Source of the DNA: Rubripirellula tenax
Lineage (GTDB): Bacteria > Planctomycetota > Planctomycetia > Pirellulales > Pirellulaceae
Assembly: GCF_007860125.1 (NCBI RefSeq)
Contig: NZ_SJPW01000006.1
Location: forward strand, 305,844-369,843
Length of the DNA: 64,000 nt
Direction: 5' to 3'
Below the pieces are notes generated by a model that saw only the letters and a list, made by a program, of their open reading frames with translations, made no database searches and was not told the origin of the DNA. Both the position numbers and the translations under genes were made by a program. This document shows, piece by piece, positions 43,915 through 53,281 of the stretch. The stretch's first letter is position 1, and each line of letters starts with the position of its first letter.

Positions 43915-45002
43915 CCATGCGAATCGTGCAAATCATTCCGACGATGGATCGCGGCGGTGCCGAGAAACAACTGTGTTTGCTGGCGACTCAATTGCCTCGC
44001 GATCAATTCGACGTTCACGTCGTACTGTTGACGCGCGACGGTCCGCGATCGAAGGAACTGACCGCGGCTGGAATCCCTGTCACGTTGATCGGAAAACGTT
44101 TCAAAGCCGATCCAACGGCGCTGGTGCGGTTGCGGCGTGAATTGATACGATTGAAACCGGATGCGGTGCATACTTGGCTGTTTGCCGCCAACAGCTTCGG
44201 ACGCGTGGCGGCAAGATTGGCGAAGGTACCAAAGATCTTTGCCAGCGAACGATGTGTCGATCCTTGGAAGACCGCGGCGCATTTTATGATCGACCGCCAA
44301 TTGGCCAGGTTCACAACCGCGATCACTACCAACAGCGAAGGCGTTCGTGACTTCTACGGCGATCACGGTATCGATCCAGCCCTGTTCCGAGTAATTCCGA
44401 ATGGGATTTCGCCTCGGCAACCGACCTCGACGACGCGCGAGAAAGCGTTCGCTAAGTTGAAGGTCGACCCGCGGCGGAAACTGATTTTGGCAGTTGGGCG
44501 ACTTTGGCCGCAAAAGCGGTACCGAGACTTGATCTGGGCTGCTGAGTTGGCGGCAACGGTTTGTGAAGACACAACATTAGTGATCATCGGCGACGGTCCA
44601 CAGTCGGGCGAACTTTTGCGTCATCGCGATGCCGTCACCAGCGCTGACCGTGTCCGGTTTGCGGGCCAACGCGATGACGTCTCTGAATTGCTTCCCCACG
44701 CCGACGTGTTCTGGATCGCCAGCGAGTACGAGGGGCAGAGCAATTCGGTGATTGAAGCGATGCAGGCGGGTGTGCCTGTGGTGGCCAGTGACATCGCCGG
44801 GAACCGAGATCTGGTGATCGACGGTAAAACCGGAATCCTGGTCTCGCTCGGCGACTCGGCCGATTTTGCCAGGAAGACGATCGGGCTATTGGAAGCCCCC
44901 GAACGAGCGAGACGCCTTGCCGAAGCAGCCCGGAATCGGATTGAATCCGATTTTACGGTGGCCAACATGGTTGACCGGCACGCTGAACTCTATCGGGGGT
45001 AA
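43911..45002 (+). CDS. Glycosyltransferase family 4
   Basis: This 363-residue protein's ATG overlaps the previous stop by 4 bp. It has the GT-B pattern: IVQIIPTMDRGGAEKQLCLLATQL at the N-terminus; LILAVGRLWPQKRYRDLIWAAEL, LVIIGDGPQSGEL, and the donor-site motif EYEGQSNSVIEAMQAGVPVVASDIAGNRDLV (E-x7-E) at the C-terminus. It is a well-formed retaining GT4, probably in surface polysaccharide or lipid glycosylation. The next gene starts in the stop codon (TAATG), which suggests continued coupling to a secreted protease. Confidence 0.93.
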   Translation: MTMRIVQIIPTMDRGGAEKQLCLLATQLPRDQFDVHVVLLTRDGPRSKELTAAGIPVTLIGKRFKADPTALVRLRRELIRLKPDAVHTWLFAANSFGRVAARLAKVPKIFASERCVDPWKTAAHFMIDRQLARFTTAITTNSEGVRDFYGDHGIDPALFRVIPNGISPRQPTSTTREKAFAKLKVDPRRKLILAVGRLWPQKRYRDLIWAAELAATVCEDTTLVIIGDGPQSGELLRHRDAVTSADRVRFAGQRDDVSELLPHADVFWIASEYEGQSNSVIEAMQAGVPVVASDIAGNRDLVIDGKTGILVSLGDSADFARKTIGLLEAPERARRLAEAARNRIESDFTVANMVDRHAELYRG

Positions 45003-47248
45003 TGCGTCGGATTCGCCGGCCAATCTGTTGGCATGTCGCGCTGGCCGGTCTGTTCTGGACGGCATTTATCGGCGCGTCTGATGATTCTTTCCCCGCCGAT
45101 CCGATGCACAAAGGTCGAATCAAGTTGAACGCCATCACCTGTTTTGTTTCGTCGCGATTTCGGTCGACCAAGGAGCATTTTCGTGCCACGCTGCTTTGGT
45201 TACTGACGGGGTGGCTGGTTCTCGCTAGCGGAAACTTCGCATCCGCAGTCGTTTGGCGCGACGATTTGACGGACGCGGAAGTCCAAGAACTCGCCCGGCA
45301 AGGACAGTTCGCGGGCGTCGGAACGGTTTCTGGTGGTGGGACAGGGTCGGCGATCGCGCCGGGCTGGGTTTTGACGGCGCGTCACGTGGTCGGCAACGGA
45401 AGCCGCGTCACGTTCCGACTTGATGGCCAGACCTATGCGGGCACCAGCGTCAGCCAAGCGGGCAGCGACGTCGCACTGATTCGTTTGGATGCGAATCAAC
45501 AACTGCCGACTTCAACGCCTTTCATCGTGCCCAACCCGGGACACAACCCGGTCAACCAACTTGTTTGGAAAGTTGGATGGGGGCAATACAGCAGCGTCGC
45601 CAACTCGCAGATCAGCCGCGGTCCATCCGGTGAGAACGCTCGCGCCGGTACCAACGTCATCAACTCGATCCAAAACACATCCGCCGGCTCAAGTCTGGTG
45701 TTCAACAACAGCAACATGGGCGTCAACTCGACGCCATTCGAGGTTTCAACGGCGCCCGGTGACTCGGGCGGACCGATGATGTATCAACATCAAAACCAAT
45801 GGTTCATTGCCGGTGTCACAACCGGCGCCGAATCGGGCGTGGGATTCACCGATGCAAATGTGGCGGGCGTCTACGATTGGATTGTCAGCCAAACCGGAGA
45901 CATCTTCACGCCGCAGGCTGCGCCGACACAGATTTTTTGGGACGGCGACTCTGCGACACCCGGTGTGCAAACCGGCCCGGGAAGCTGGAGCAACCAGCGA
46001 CCAAGTTTCACCGCCGTCGGTGGAGCAATCGACGGTTTTAACTTCACGTGGGAAAACGATGCGACGGCGACGGCTGTATTCGGAACTGCGAACTCGGGCG
46101 CATCGCTGATCACGGTGGACAGCGCGATCCGGTTCGCCGGAATTCGCTTCGCACCCAACACGTCGACGGGACCGTTCCAAATCCTAGCTGGCTCGGGAAC
46201 ATTAGAAGCCGCGGCAGGCGGCGCGACCATCGAGGCACAGAAGTTCGCCCGAGTCGGCGCGGCTCTGGTCGGCAATCAAACCATCACGAAGACGGGAGCA
46301 GCCGACTTGCTCATCAACGGTGACAACTCTGCGTTTGATGGCCAATTTGTGATTCAAGAAGGGACAGCCATTTTCGATAACGCCGCGTCGTTCGGGACCG
46401 GCGGATTTCTTCCGACGACGAAGACAACCGTTGCGGATGGCGCAACGCTGCAATTGCGAGGCACCGGTTTGTCGGCAAGCGAACACCTTCACATCAGCGG
46501 CAGCGGCATCGACAACAAAGGCGCGATTTACGTGAGCGCCGGCAACCACGAATTGACCGAGCGGATCTCGTTGCAAGCGGATGCGACGATCCGAGTGGAC
46601 GCTGGACGTTCGCTGACCATCGGTGGCGATCAAGGGCGCTTTTACAATCCCGGAGGACAATCCAACACGCTGACCCAGATCGGCACCGGCGTGGCGGTCT
46701 ATGACAAGATCAGTAATATCACCGGACTGGCGGTCGTCAACGGTATCGCAGCAGGCTCGGGCGGCATCAACGGATTCGTGACCCTGACAAGCGGTGCCGA
46801 ACTTCGTCCCGGCGACTCAGCAACCAACACCGCGATCGGAACATTCACGACGGACGACTTTACGATCGACAGCACCAGCTTGCTAACGATCGACTTCGAT
46901 CCAATGGCCGGTTTGATCGACTCGCTCAACGTGACGGGCTCGGTCAATTTGGCGGGGCTGCTGAGGTTGAATCTGCTGAGCGCGCCGACGCCCCAAAGCA
47001 GCTTTTTGTTCGTAAACAACGATGGCAGCGACACCGTCATCGGACAGTTTTCGAACCTAAATCGCATAACGGGTTCGTTCGGCGGGCAAAGTTACGACTT
47101 CGCGATTCGCTACAGCGCCGGGACGGGCAACGATATCGCAATTGCGGCGGTCCCCGAGCCGACAACTTGGGTTGCCCTGAGCTTGGCGGGTTTGGCGATC
47201 GGGTATCGTCGTCGCCGGCAATGCATGACCCGACCGATGGTCAGCTAA
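45002..47248 (+). CDS. Secreted trypsin-like protease with autotransporter-type passenger and PEP-CTERM
   Basis: This 748-residue protein begins in the previous stop (TAATG); an internal ATG at 45104 would place the second hydrophobic segment (LLWLLTGWLVLASGNFASA) as signal peptide, so the true start is uncertain. The S1-type protease domain (about 85-300) has the full triad: TARHVV (His 128), SDVALIRL (Asp 156) and APGDSGGPM (Ser 255). A repeat-rich passenger follows with autotransporter-associated beta-strand features (GNQTITKTGAADLLINGDNSAFDG; FVIQEGTAIFDNAASFGTGG). It ends in a PEP-CTERM (VPEPTTWVALSLAGLAIG then YRRRR). It likely cleaves proteins at the outer surface. Confidence 0.88.
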   Translation: MRRIRRPICWHVALAGLFWTAFIGASDDSFPADPMHKGRIKLNAITCFVSSRFRSTKEHFRATLLWLLTGWLVLASGNFASAVVWRDDLTDAEVQELARQGQFAGVGTVSGGGTGSAIAPGWVLTARHVVGNGSRVTFRLDGQTYAGTSVSQAGSDVALIRLDANQQLPTSTPFIVPNPGHNPVNQLVWKVGWGQYSSVANSQISRGPSGENARAGTNVINSIQNTSAGSSLVFNNSNMGVNSTPFEVSTAPGDSGGPMMYQHQNQWFIAGVTTGAESGVGFTDANVAGVYDWIVSQTGDIFTPQAAPTQIFWDGDSATPGVQTGPGSWSNQRPSFTAVGGAIDGFNFTWENDATATAVFGTANSGASLITVDSAIRFAGIRFAPNTSTGPFQILAGSGTLEAAAGGATIEAQKFARVGAALVGNQTITKTGAADLLINGDNSAFDGQFVIQEGTAIFDNAASFGTGGFLPTTKTTVADGATLQLRGTGLSASEHLHISGSGIDNKGAIYVSAGNHELTERISLQADATIRVDAGRSLTIGGDQGRFYNPGGQSNTLTQIGTGVAVYDKISNITGLAVVNGIAAGSGGINGFVTLTSGAELRPGDSATNTAIGTFTTDDFTIDSTSLLTIDFDPMAGLIDSLNVTGSVNLAGLLRLNLLSAPTPQSSFLFVNNDGSDTVIGQFSNLNRITGSFGGQSYDFAIRYSAGTGNDIAIAAVPEPTTWVALSLAGLAIGYRRRRQCMTRPMVS

Positions 47249-47649
47249 ATCAAGTCCTTGGTTGGACGGCCGAAGAGTCGCTTGAATGCGTCAGCGACCG
47301 GGAAAGCATCCGATTCGTTGAATAGCCCTTGACTTGCAACAATCGCGAAAGTTGGGCACGGACTTCGCGTGGTGCGTGGTGGATGGCAACGGCATCACGG
47401 TCGAGCATCTCAAATGCCCAGACCCATTCGTTGACGACGGCATCAGTCATGACGCTTCCGTCACTGCCGATCCGAACGTTCGAGCATGGTCCGTCACGCT
47501 GCCCGAATGGCTCTTAATCCACCGACCGTCTGGTTCAAGGAAGCCTTTCGATAGGTTAAGAATTGACATCTAAAAGTAAATCTCGGCTATGGGGTCGAGC
47601 GACGCCATGAGCCAGAATTATGCTCTTAAACAACACACGAAGGAAGAAG
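47249..47649. other. Intergenic region, possible short minus gene (401 bp)
   Basis: A minus frame 47250-47450 (66 residues, EWVWAFEMLDRDAVAIHHAP, then VRAQLSRLLQVKGYS) has protein-like composition and stops two bases from the end of the protease gene. Plus frames overlap it, and no family was recognised. Treat it as undecided. The end of the region holds the ribosome site (GAAGGAAG) of the next gene. Confidence 0.35.
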
Positions 47650-48903
47650 ATGCTCCCTCTTGAGAAATACACGTTCGGTGTCGGCGATCGATTTGCCCAC
47701 CAAGCGGCTGCCCAATTGCGCGCTTTTATGCAGTTGGCCGATGATGGAGTCGACGTGACGCCGGTTTGGAACAAGTCCAACCGCGAGCACACGTTCGTCG
47801 GATCCCAGCCGCAGAGCGTTTACGACGCGGCCAAGTTAGCTGTTGAAAAATTGGGCTGGGACAAGCCATGGCACGTCGACGCCGATCACATCCAGCTGAA
47901 GACCGTTGATCCGTTTTTGCCTTGCAGCGACTTTTTCACGATCGACGTGGCCGATTCGATTGGCAAGCCGGCACCAACCGCCGATGTGGCGGCATTCGTG
48001 GATCGCCATCCGGAATTGATTGGAACGTTGCGACTAAGCGGTCTTTCGGCACCACTCGAGGTCACGCGAAAAGACGTTCAAGAGGTCGCCCAACAGTATC
48101 TATTGGCTGTGAAAGAGGCCGGCGAGATCTATCGTCATATCGCCGCAAAGAACGGCGTTGATAAAGTCGCGACCGAAGTTTCGATGGACGAAACCGACGC
48201 GCCGCAAACGCCACCCGAACTGTTGATCATTTTGGCAGCGTTGGCCGACGAAAAGATTCCCGTTCAAACGATCGCGCCTAAGTTCACCGGTCGATTCAAC
48301 AAAGGCGTCGACTACGTCGGCGATCTGGCCCAATTCAAACGTGAGTTCAACGACGATGTCGCGGTGATTGCTCACGCCGTCAAAACCTATGGGTTGCCGG
48401 AAACGCTGAAGTTGAGTGTTCACAGCGGCAGCGATAAGTTCAGCCTGTATCCGATCATTCGCGAATGTCTGCAGCGAACCAACGCGGGTCTCCACTTGAA
48501 GACCGCCGGCACGACATGGCTAGAAGAGATCATCGGCTTGGCCGAGGCTGGTGGTGACGGGTTGGCGTTGGCGAAAGAAATCTACGCCTACGCGCTCGGT
48601 CACGTGGAAGAGTTTTGCGCACCCTACGCCAGCGTCATCGACATTGACCAAAGCAAATTGCCGTCCGCCGACGAGGTCAATGGATGGTCGGGCCCAAGAA
48701 TGGCCAGTGCAATCCGACACATCCAAGACAACGAACACTTCAACGCCCACATGCGACAACTGTTGCACGTGTCGTTCAAAGTCGCTGCCAAGCACGGCGC
48801 TCGATACACCGATATGCTGAAGGCGAACGAAGCGATCGTCAGCAACGAAGTCACCAAAAACATCTACGAACGACACCTGCGTCCTCTCTTTGTCGGTTCA
48901 TAG
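47650..48903 (+). CDS. Tagaturonate epimerase-like protein (UxaE family)
   Basis: The ATG at 47650 with GAAGGAAG just upstream gives 417 residues; a start at 47620 is less likely. The start MLPLEKYTFGVGDRF is the family's usual opening. Conserved blocks are HVDADHIQLKTVDPFLPCSDFFTIDVAD, PVQTIAPKFTGRFNKGVDYVGD, LKLSVHSGSDKFSLYPII, AGTTWLEEIIGL and ASVIDIDQSKLP. The family interconverts D-tagaturonate and D-fructuronate in uronate catabolism. Its neighbour genes act on fucose, and the lyase at 25.6 kb could provide uronic acids, so it may belong to general sugar-acid use. Confidence 0.9.
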   Translation: MLPLEKYTFGVGDRFAHQAAAQLRAFMQLADDGVDVTPVWNKSNREHTFVGSQPQSVYDAAKLAVEKLGWDKPWHVDADHIQLKTVDPFLPCSDFFTIDVADSIGKPAPTADVAAFVDRHPELIGTLRLSGLSAPLEVTRKDVQEVAQQYLLAVKEAGEIYRHIAAKNGVDKVATEVSMDETDAPQTPPELLIILAALADEKIPVQTIAPKFTGRFNKGVDYVGDLAQFKREFNDDVAVIAHAVKTYGLPETLKLSVHSGSDKFSLYPIIRECLQRTNAGLHLKTAGTTWLEEIIGLAEAGGDGLALAKEIYAYALGHVEEFCAPYASVIDIDQSKLPSADEVNGWSGPRMASAIRHIQDNEHFNAHMRQLLHVSFKVAAKHGARYTDMLKANEAIVSNEVTKNIYERHLRPLFVGS

Positions 48904-48989
48904 TTTGGCGTGACCGAATTCCGACGTGAATTGAAACGCTTGGTTGCCGCGATTTTACTTACCTTTTTGAACAACCGGATAAACCTTCG

Positions 48990-50576
48990 ATGAAATACCT
49001 AGCCTTGGCGAGTCTTTTGTTGGCTGCCGTTTCGGTGCAAGCCGAATCACCCGAAGTGGCAATGCAGCCACATCCGAATGTTGCGCCCGCGGTGAAAAAC
49101 ATCGACGCGAAAATCGCCGAAGGTCCCTTTCAAGCGAAGTGGGATTCGCTTTCGGGGTACGAAATTCCACAGTGGTACAAGGATGCCAAGTTCGGCATCT
49201 TCATCCATTGGGGTGCCTACAGCGTTCCCGCATTCGGAAGCGAGTGGTACCCGCGGCAGATGTACATCAACTTGGATCGTCGCGGCGACAATTTCTTCCA
49301 ACACCACATCGACACGTACGGGCCTCAGAAAACGTTCGGTTACAAGGACTTCATTCCGTCCTTCAAGGCCGAGAAGTTCAACGCCGACGAATGGGCAAAG
49401 CTGTTCAAAGACACCGGTGCACGCTACGTGATTCCCGTCGCCGAGCATCACGACGGTTTCCCCATGTACGATTGCTCGTTTACGAAATGGGACGCATCCG
49501 AGATGGGGCCGAAACGCGACATCGTCAAAGAATTGTCGGTATCCGTTCGCGAACAAGGCATGAAATTTGGCGTCAGCAGTCACCGTGCGTTCAATTGGAT
49601 GTTCTATGTCCGAAACGAAGCCTACGACAACGCGGACCCACAGTACGCCGACCTGTATGGTCGACCGATGCCGTTCTTGTTCCAAGAAAATGCCTGGGAC
49701 TATCAAAACTTTTTCCCTCCTCAAGACCAACAGTTCAAGGACGATTGGTTGGCGCGATCCTGTGAAATCGTTGACAAGTATCAGCCTGATGTGTTTTGGT
49801 TCGACTTTGGCATCACGCCGGACCGGAAAGAAACCTACGAAACCAACTCGTATGCCGAGCACCTGCAAAAGTTCGCCGCGTATTACTACAACCAATCCAA
49901 GGGTTGGAACGACGGTATCGGCGTCATCAATTACAAGTTCGAAGCATTCCCCGAGGACGCTGCGGTCTTGGATAAAGAACGATCCAAGATGGCGGAAATT
50001 CGCAAGCCATTTTGGCAAACCGATACGGCGGTTAGTGCAAGCTCATGGGGCTATACAGAAAACCAACGCTACAAGACTCCCGATCGCTTAGTCGACGATT
50101 TGGTTGACATCGTCAGCAAGAATGGTTGCCTATTGCTGAACGTCGGTCCGCGCCCCGACGGAACCATTCCCGAAGAAGACCAGGCAATCCTGAAAGCAAT
50201 TGGTGGTTGGTTGAAAATCAACGGCGAAGCCATCTACGACACAACCTACTGGACGACATTCGGCGAAGGACCGACCTCCGTTTCGACAGGGCACGTCTCC
50301 GAGTCGAAGGACAAGCCGTTCACGTCCGAAGACATTCGCTTCACCGCGAAAGGCGACGTCTTGTACGTCACGGGAATGGCTTGGCCGAAAACAAATTCCA
50401 TCACCATCAAAACGCTTGCGAGTGATTCAAAGTATTATGCTGACGATATCGGGTCGATCACTTTGTTGGGATCGGACGAAGAAATCAAATGGAATCGTAA
50501 CGCCGAAGGCTTGACCGTGTCATTGCCGGCGAAACATCCGTCTGAATTTGCCTACGTGCTCAAAGTAACCAAGTAG
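48990..50576 (+). CDS. Alpha-L-fucosidase, GH29
   Basis: This 528-residue protein has a signal peptide (residues 1-18, ending QA). GH29 blocks are PQWYKDAKFGIFIHWGAYSVPAFGSEWYPR, GARYVIPVAEHHDGFPMYD (HHDGF), and YQPDVFWFDFG with the likely nucleophile Asp. They continue with SKNGCLLLNVGPRPDGTIP, followed by a C-terminal beta-sandwich. It releases L-fucose from glycans such as fucoidan fragments, in the periplasm or outside the cell. It is first of a fucose module, followed 12 bp later by an aldo/keto reductase and then FucP. Confidence 0.96.
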   Translation: MKYLALASLLLAAVSVQAESPEVAMQPHPNVAPAVKNIDAKIAEGPFQAKWDSLSGYEIPQWYKDAKFGIFIHWGAYSVPAFGSEWYPRQMYINLDRRGDNFFQHHIDTYGPQKTFGYKDFIPSFKAEKFNADEWAKLFKDTGARYVIPVAEHHDGFPMYDCSFTKWDASEMGPKRDIVKELSVSVREQGMKFGVSSHRAFNWMFYVRNEAYDNADPQYADLYGRPMPFLFQENAWDYQNFFPPQDQQFKDDWLARSCEIVDKYQPDVFWFDFGITPDRKETYETNSYAEHLQKFAAYYYNQSKGWNDGIGVINYKFEAFPEDAAVLDKERSKMAEIRKPFWQTDTAVSASSWGYTENQRYKTPDRLVDDLVDIVSKNGCLLLNVGPRPDGTIPEEDQAILKAIGGWLKINGEAIYDTTYWTTFGEGPTSVSTGHVSESKDKPFTSEDIRFTAKGDVLYVTGMAWPKTNSITIKTLASDSKYYADDIGSITLLGSDEEIKWNRNAEGLTVSLPAKHPSEFAYVLKVTK

Positions 50577-50587
50577 CGGCGACGACC

Positions 50588-51646
50588 ATGGAAACGAAGT
50601 CGGTAGTATCCGCATCCGGTCCGGTTGGAGTCACGCTTCCGCCGATCGTGTTTGGCACCAGCGCGTTGGGGAATTTGTATCAACAGGTTTCTGACGACGT
50701 TAAGCACGAGATCGTTTCCGAATGGTTCAAGCATGTGCCAGGAATCGTAGCGGCTGATTCGGCAGGAAAGTACGGCGCAGGCCTAGCCCTTGAAGCGATG
50801 GGCAAGGCGCTCAGCAGCTTGTGCATCCCGCCGGAACGAATCGTTATTAGCAACAAACTGGGATGGCGACGTGTTGCGTTGACAACGCCCGAGCCCACCT
50901 TTGAACCGGGCGCGTGGGTCGGATTGGCACACGATGCCGTTCAAGACATCAGTTACGAAGGTATCCTCCGCTGCTATGAGCAGGGTTGCGAGCTTTTGTC
51001 GCCCTATCGCCCCCGTATGGTCTCGGTCCACGATCCCGATGAATACCTTGCGTCCGCGGCCGACGACCGTGATCGCGAGTCGCGGTGGGACGATATTTGC
51101 GGCGCCTACCGGGCGCTCGCAGAGCTCCGCGACCGAGGCGACGTCGATTCGATCGGCGTGGGATCCAAGGACTGGGAAATTTCAAAGCGATTGTCGGCGG
51201 AAGTCCGCCTTGATTGGGTGATGCTCGCTACCAGCCTGACCATCTACACGCACCCGACCGAACTGCTTGACTTCGTCGCCACGCTTCACCAACAGGGCGT
51301 TGCCCTGATCAATTCGGCTGTTTTTCATGCGGGTTTCCTGACCGGCGGCGACTATTTTGACTATCGACGCGTCACGGGCGAATGCGAGGGTGACCAGGAG
51401 TTGATTCAATGGCGCCGGCGGTTCCATGACGTGTGCCGACAATTCAATATCACGCCTGCGTCCGCGTGCGTCGCCTTCGGGATGTCACCGCCCGGGGTCA
51501 TCGCGACGGCACTCAATAGCAGTCGTCCCGATCGTATCGCCCAAAATGTGGCACTTTGCACATCGAAACCCGATAGCGCATTTTGGGTCGCGATGAAAGA
51601 AGCTAGTTTAATCGCCGCTGACTATCCCTTCCTGGGCGTGGCGTGA
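50588..51646 (+). CDS. Aldo/keto reductase, probable L-fucose/D-threo-aldose dehydrogenase
   Basis: This 352-residue protein lies 12 bp after the fucosidase gene. It has AKR features: PPIVFGTSALGN at the N-terminus, AADSAGKYGAG with Asp and Tyr of the tetrad, SNKLGW with Lys, and VHDPDEYL with His. IGVGSKDWE and HAGFLTGGDYFDY follow. The family of D-threo-aldose 1-dehydrogenases oxidises L-fucose to the lactone. Its position between an alpha-L-fucosidase and an L-fucose permease supports this. It probably begins an oxidative fucose pathway; the later enzymes are not here. Confidence 0.9.
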   Translation: METKSVVSASGPVGVTLPPIVFGTSALGNLYQQVSDDVKHEIVSEWFKHVPGIVAADSAGKYGAGLALEAMGKALSSLCIPPERIVISNKLGWRRVALTTPEPTFEPGAWVGLAHDAVQDISYEGILRCYEQGCELLSPYRPRMVSVHDPDEYLASAADDRDRESRWDDICGAYRALAELRDRGDVDSIGVGSKDWEISKRLSAEVRLDWVMLATSLTIYTHPTELLDFVATLHQQGVALINSAVFHAGFLTGGDYFDYRRVTGECEGDQELIQWRRRFHDVCRQFNITPASACVAFGMSPPGVIATALNSSRPDRIAQNVALCTSKPDSAFWVAMKEASLIAADYPFLGVA

Positions 51647-51709
51647 TATCGAAGTCGCTATAACGTCACCAATGAAATACATCTCACCGAAACAACTAAG
51701 AGAAAATTG

Positions 51710-53194
51710 ATGGCGGATGAATCCCACGGCGACGGTCACGATCAAGAATTGGGATCCTCCCATCCCAATGCCACCGATCGTCAAGCAGGAATACCGGGCA
51801 AGGTCCCGGTGGTTCCAAAGCAGTACTTGATGGCGTTCATTCTGACGACGTGCTGTTTCGCTCTTTGGGGATTCGCGAACGATATCACCAATCCGTTGGT
51901 GAAGGTGTTCAAAGAAGTATTCCAAATCAGCAACACACAGAGCTCGCTGGTTCAATTCGCGTTCTACGGCGGCTACTTTACGATGGCCCTGCCCGCGGCC
52001 TACTTCATCCGCAAGTTTTCGTACAAGGGTGCGATCATGGTCGGATTTGCTCTCTATGCACTTGGAGCTTTGCTCAGTATCCCGGCCAGCATGAACACCA
52101 ATTTTTGGATCTTCATTGCCGGATTCTACGTATTGACGTTCGGCTTGGCGTTCTTAGAAACGAGCTGCAACCCATACATCTTGGCGATGGGTCCACCCGA
52201 AACTGCGACCCAACGATTGAATTTGGCACAAGCGTTCAATCCGATCGGTTCGCTTACGGGCATGTTCGTCGCCGCGACATTTGTTGCGCCGAACCTGGAC
52301 GTTTCCGAGTTTCGATCCAGCATGGAATCGGGTTCGCCCGCAGCAGTGCAGTATGTCGACGCGGAATATCCAAACGGCCTGCCAAATTTTGCCGAGGAAT
52401 ATGGAACGCTTGATGCTGCGGTCAGTACAGGGTTGTTGAACATGAAGGCCAAGGATGCGCCTGCCTTCACCGCAATGCAGCAACATGACCTTGGCGTTGT
52501 TCGTACACCCTATGTCGTGATCGCGGCTGTCGTGCTCGGTTTCTTGGCGCTATTCGCGCTCACTAAGATGCCGACCTTTGCCGCAGAGGTTCCTGACGCG
52601 CCGATCGGTGAACTCGCTAGCAGATTGCTCGGAAAGGCTCACTATCGCGAAGGGGTGATCGCGCAGGCCTTCTATGTCGGAGCCCAAATCACATGCTGGA
52701 CGTTCATCATTCACTACGGAATGGAACAAGTCGGATTGTCATTGGGCGAGGCCCAATCGTGGAACATTTATGCCATGATCATCTTCTTGGTCAGCCGGTT
52801 CGTGTGCACATTCATGCTGAAATACGTCAGCCCAGGAAAGCTTCTCGCAGCACTGGCCATTGTTGCAATCGCGTTTACATTCGGGGCCATCACGTTGCCA
52901 GGTAAAACTGGCTTGATTTGCCTGATCCTCATTTCCGCGTGTATGTCGTTGATGTTCCCAACAATCTATGGGATCGCATTGAAGGGCTTGCCCGCCGAAG
53001 AAGCCAAGTTGGGGTCGGCCGGATTGATCATGGCGATCGTCGGAGGTGCCCTGCTGCCACTTTTGCAAGGGAAGTTCATCGATGAACTGGGCGTTCGCAA
53101 CTCGTTCTATCTGCCGTTGATCTGCTTCGTTGTGATAGCGATCTTCGGCTTCCGAACGTTCATGCGACACGATCAAGAAGTATCGGCTGCTTGA
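51710..53194 (+). CDS. fucP: L-fucose/proton symporter, FucP-type MFS transporter
   Basis: The ATG at 51710 follows a TTG and gives 494 residues. It has 12 predicted membrane segments. FucP-family blocks are TTCCFALWGFANDITNPLV, SLVQFAFYGGYFTMALPAAYF, GLAFLETSCNPYILAMGPPE and AQAFNPIGSLTGMFVAA, then LMFPTIYGIALKGLPAEEAKLGSAGLIMAIVGGALLPLLQG. It imports L-fucose with a proton through the inner membrane. It completes the fucosidase, dehydrogenase and permease set. A hairpin follows (53230-53258), convergent with CorA. Confidence 0.95.
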   Translation: MADESHGDGHDQELGSSHPNATDRQAGIPGKVPVVPKQYLMAFILTTCCFALWGFANDITNPLVKVFKEVFQISNTQSSLVQFAFYGGYFTMALPAAYFIRKFSYKGAIMVGFALYALGALLSIPASMNTNFWIFIAGFYVLTFGLAFLETSCNPYILAMGPPETATQRLNLAQAFNPIGSLTGMFVAATFVAPNLDVSEFRSSMESGSPAAVQYVDAEYPNGLPNFAEEYGTLDAAVSTGLLNMKAKDAPAFTAMQQHDLGVVRTPYVVIAAVVLGFLALFALTKMPTFAAEVPDAPIGELASRLLGKAHYREGVIAQAFYVGAQITCWTFIIHYGMEQVGLSLGEAQSWNIYAMIIFLVSRFVCTFMLKYVSPGKLLAALAIVAIAFTFGAITLPGKTGLICLILISACMSLMFPTIYGIALKGLPAEEAKLGSAGLIMAIVGGALLPLLQGKFIDELGVRNSFYLPLICFVVIAIFGFRTFMRHDQEVSAA

Positions 53195-53229
53195 TAGCGG
53201 GCATCGCCCGACACGCGAGCCTTGATGCC

Positions 53230-53258
53230 ACGGCGTCGGCAAGTCCTTGCCGCGCCGT
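53230..53258. terminator. Hairpin between convergent fucP and corA
   Basis: The stem ACGGCG-CGGCAAG (53230-53243) pairs with CTTGCCG-CGCCGT (53246-53258) with one bulge and a 2-nt loop. No T run follows on either side, so it may be a factor-assisted terminator. It lies between two genes transcribed towards each other. Confidence 0.55.
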
Positions 53259-53281
53259 CGCTCCCCGCTGGGAACCGTGGG

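Noticed and set aside
47250-47450. Short minus gene after the protease
   Set aside because: Protein-like composition is suggestive, but plus frames overlap it and no family was recognised. It is left as an undecided remark in the intergenic entry.
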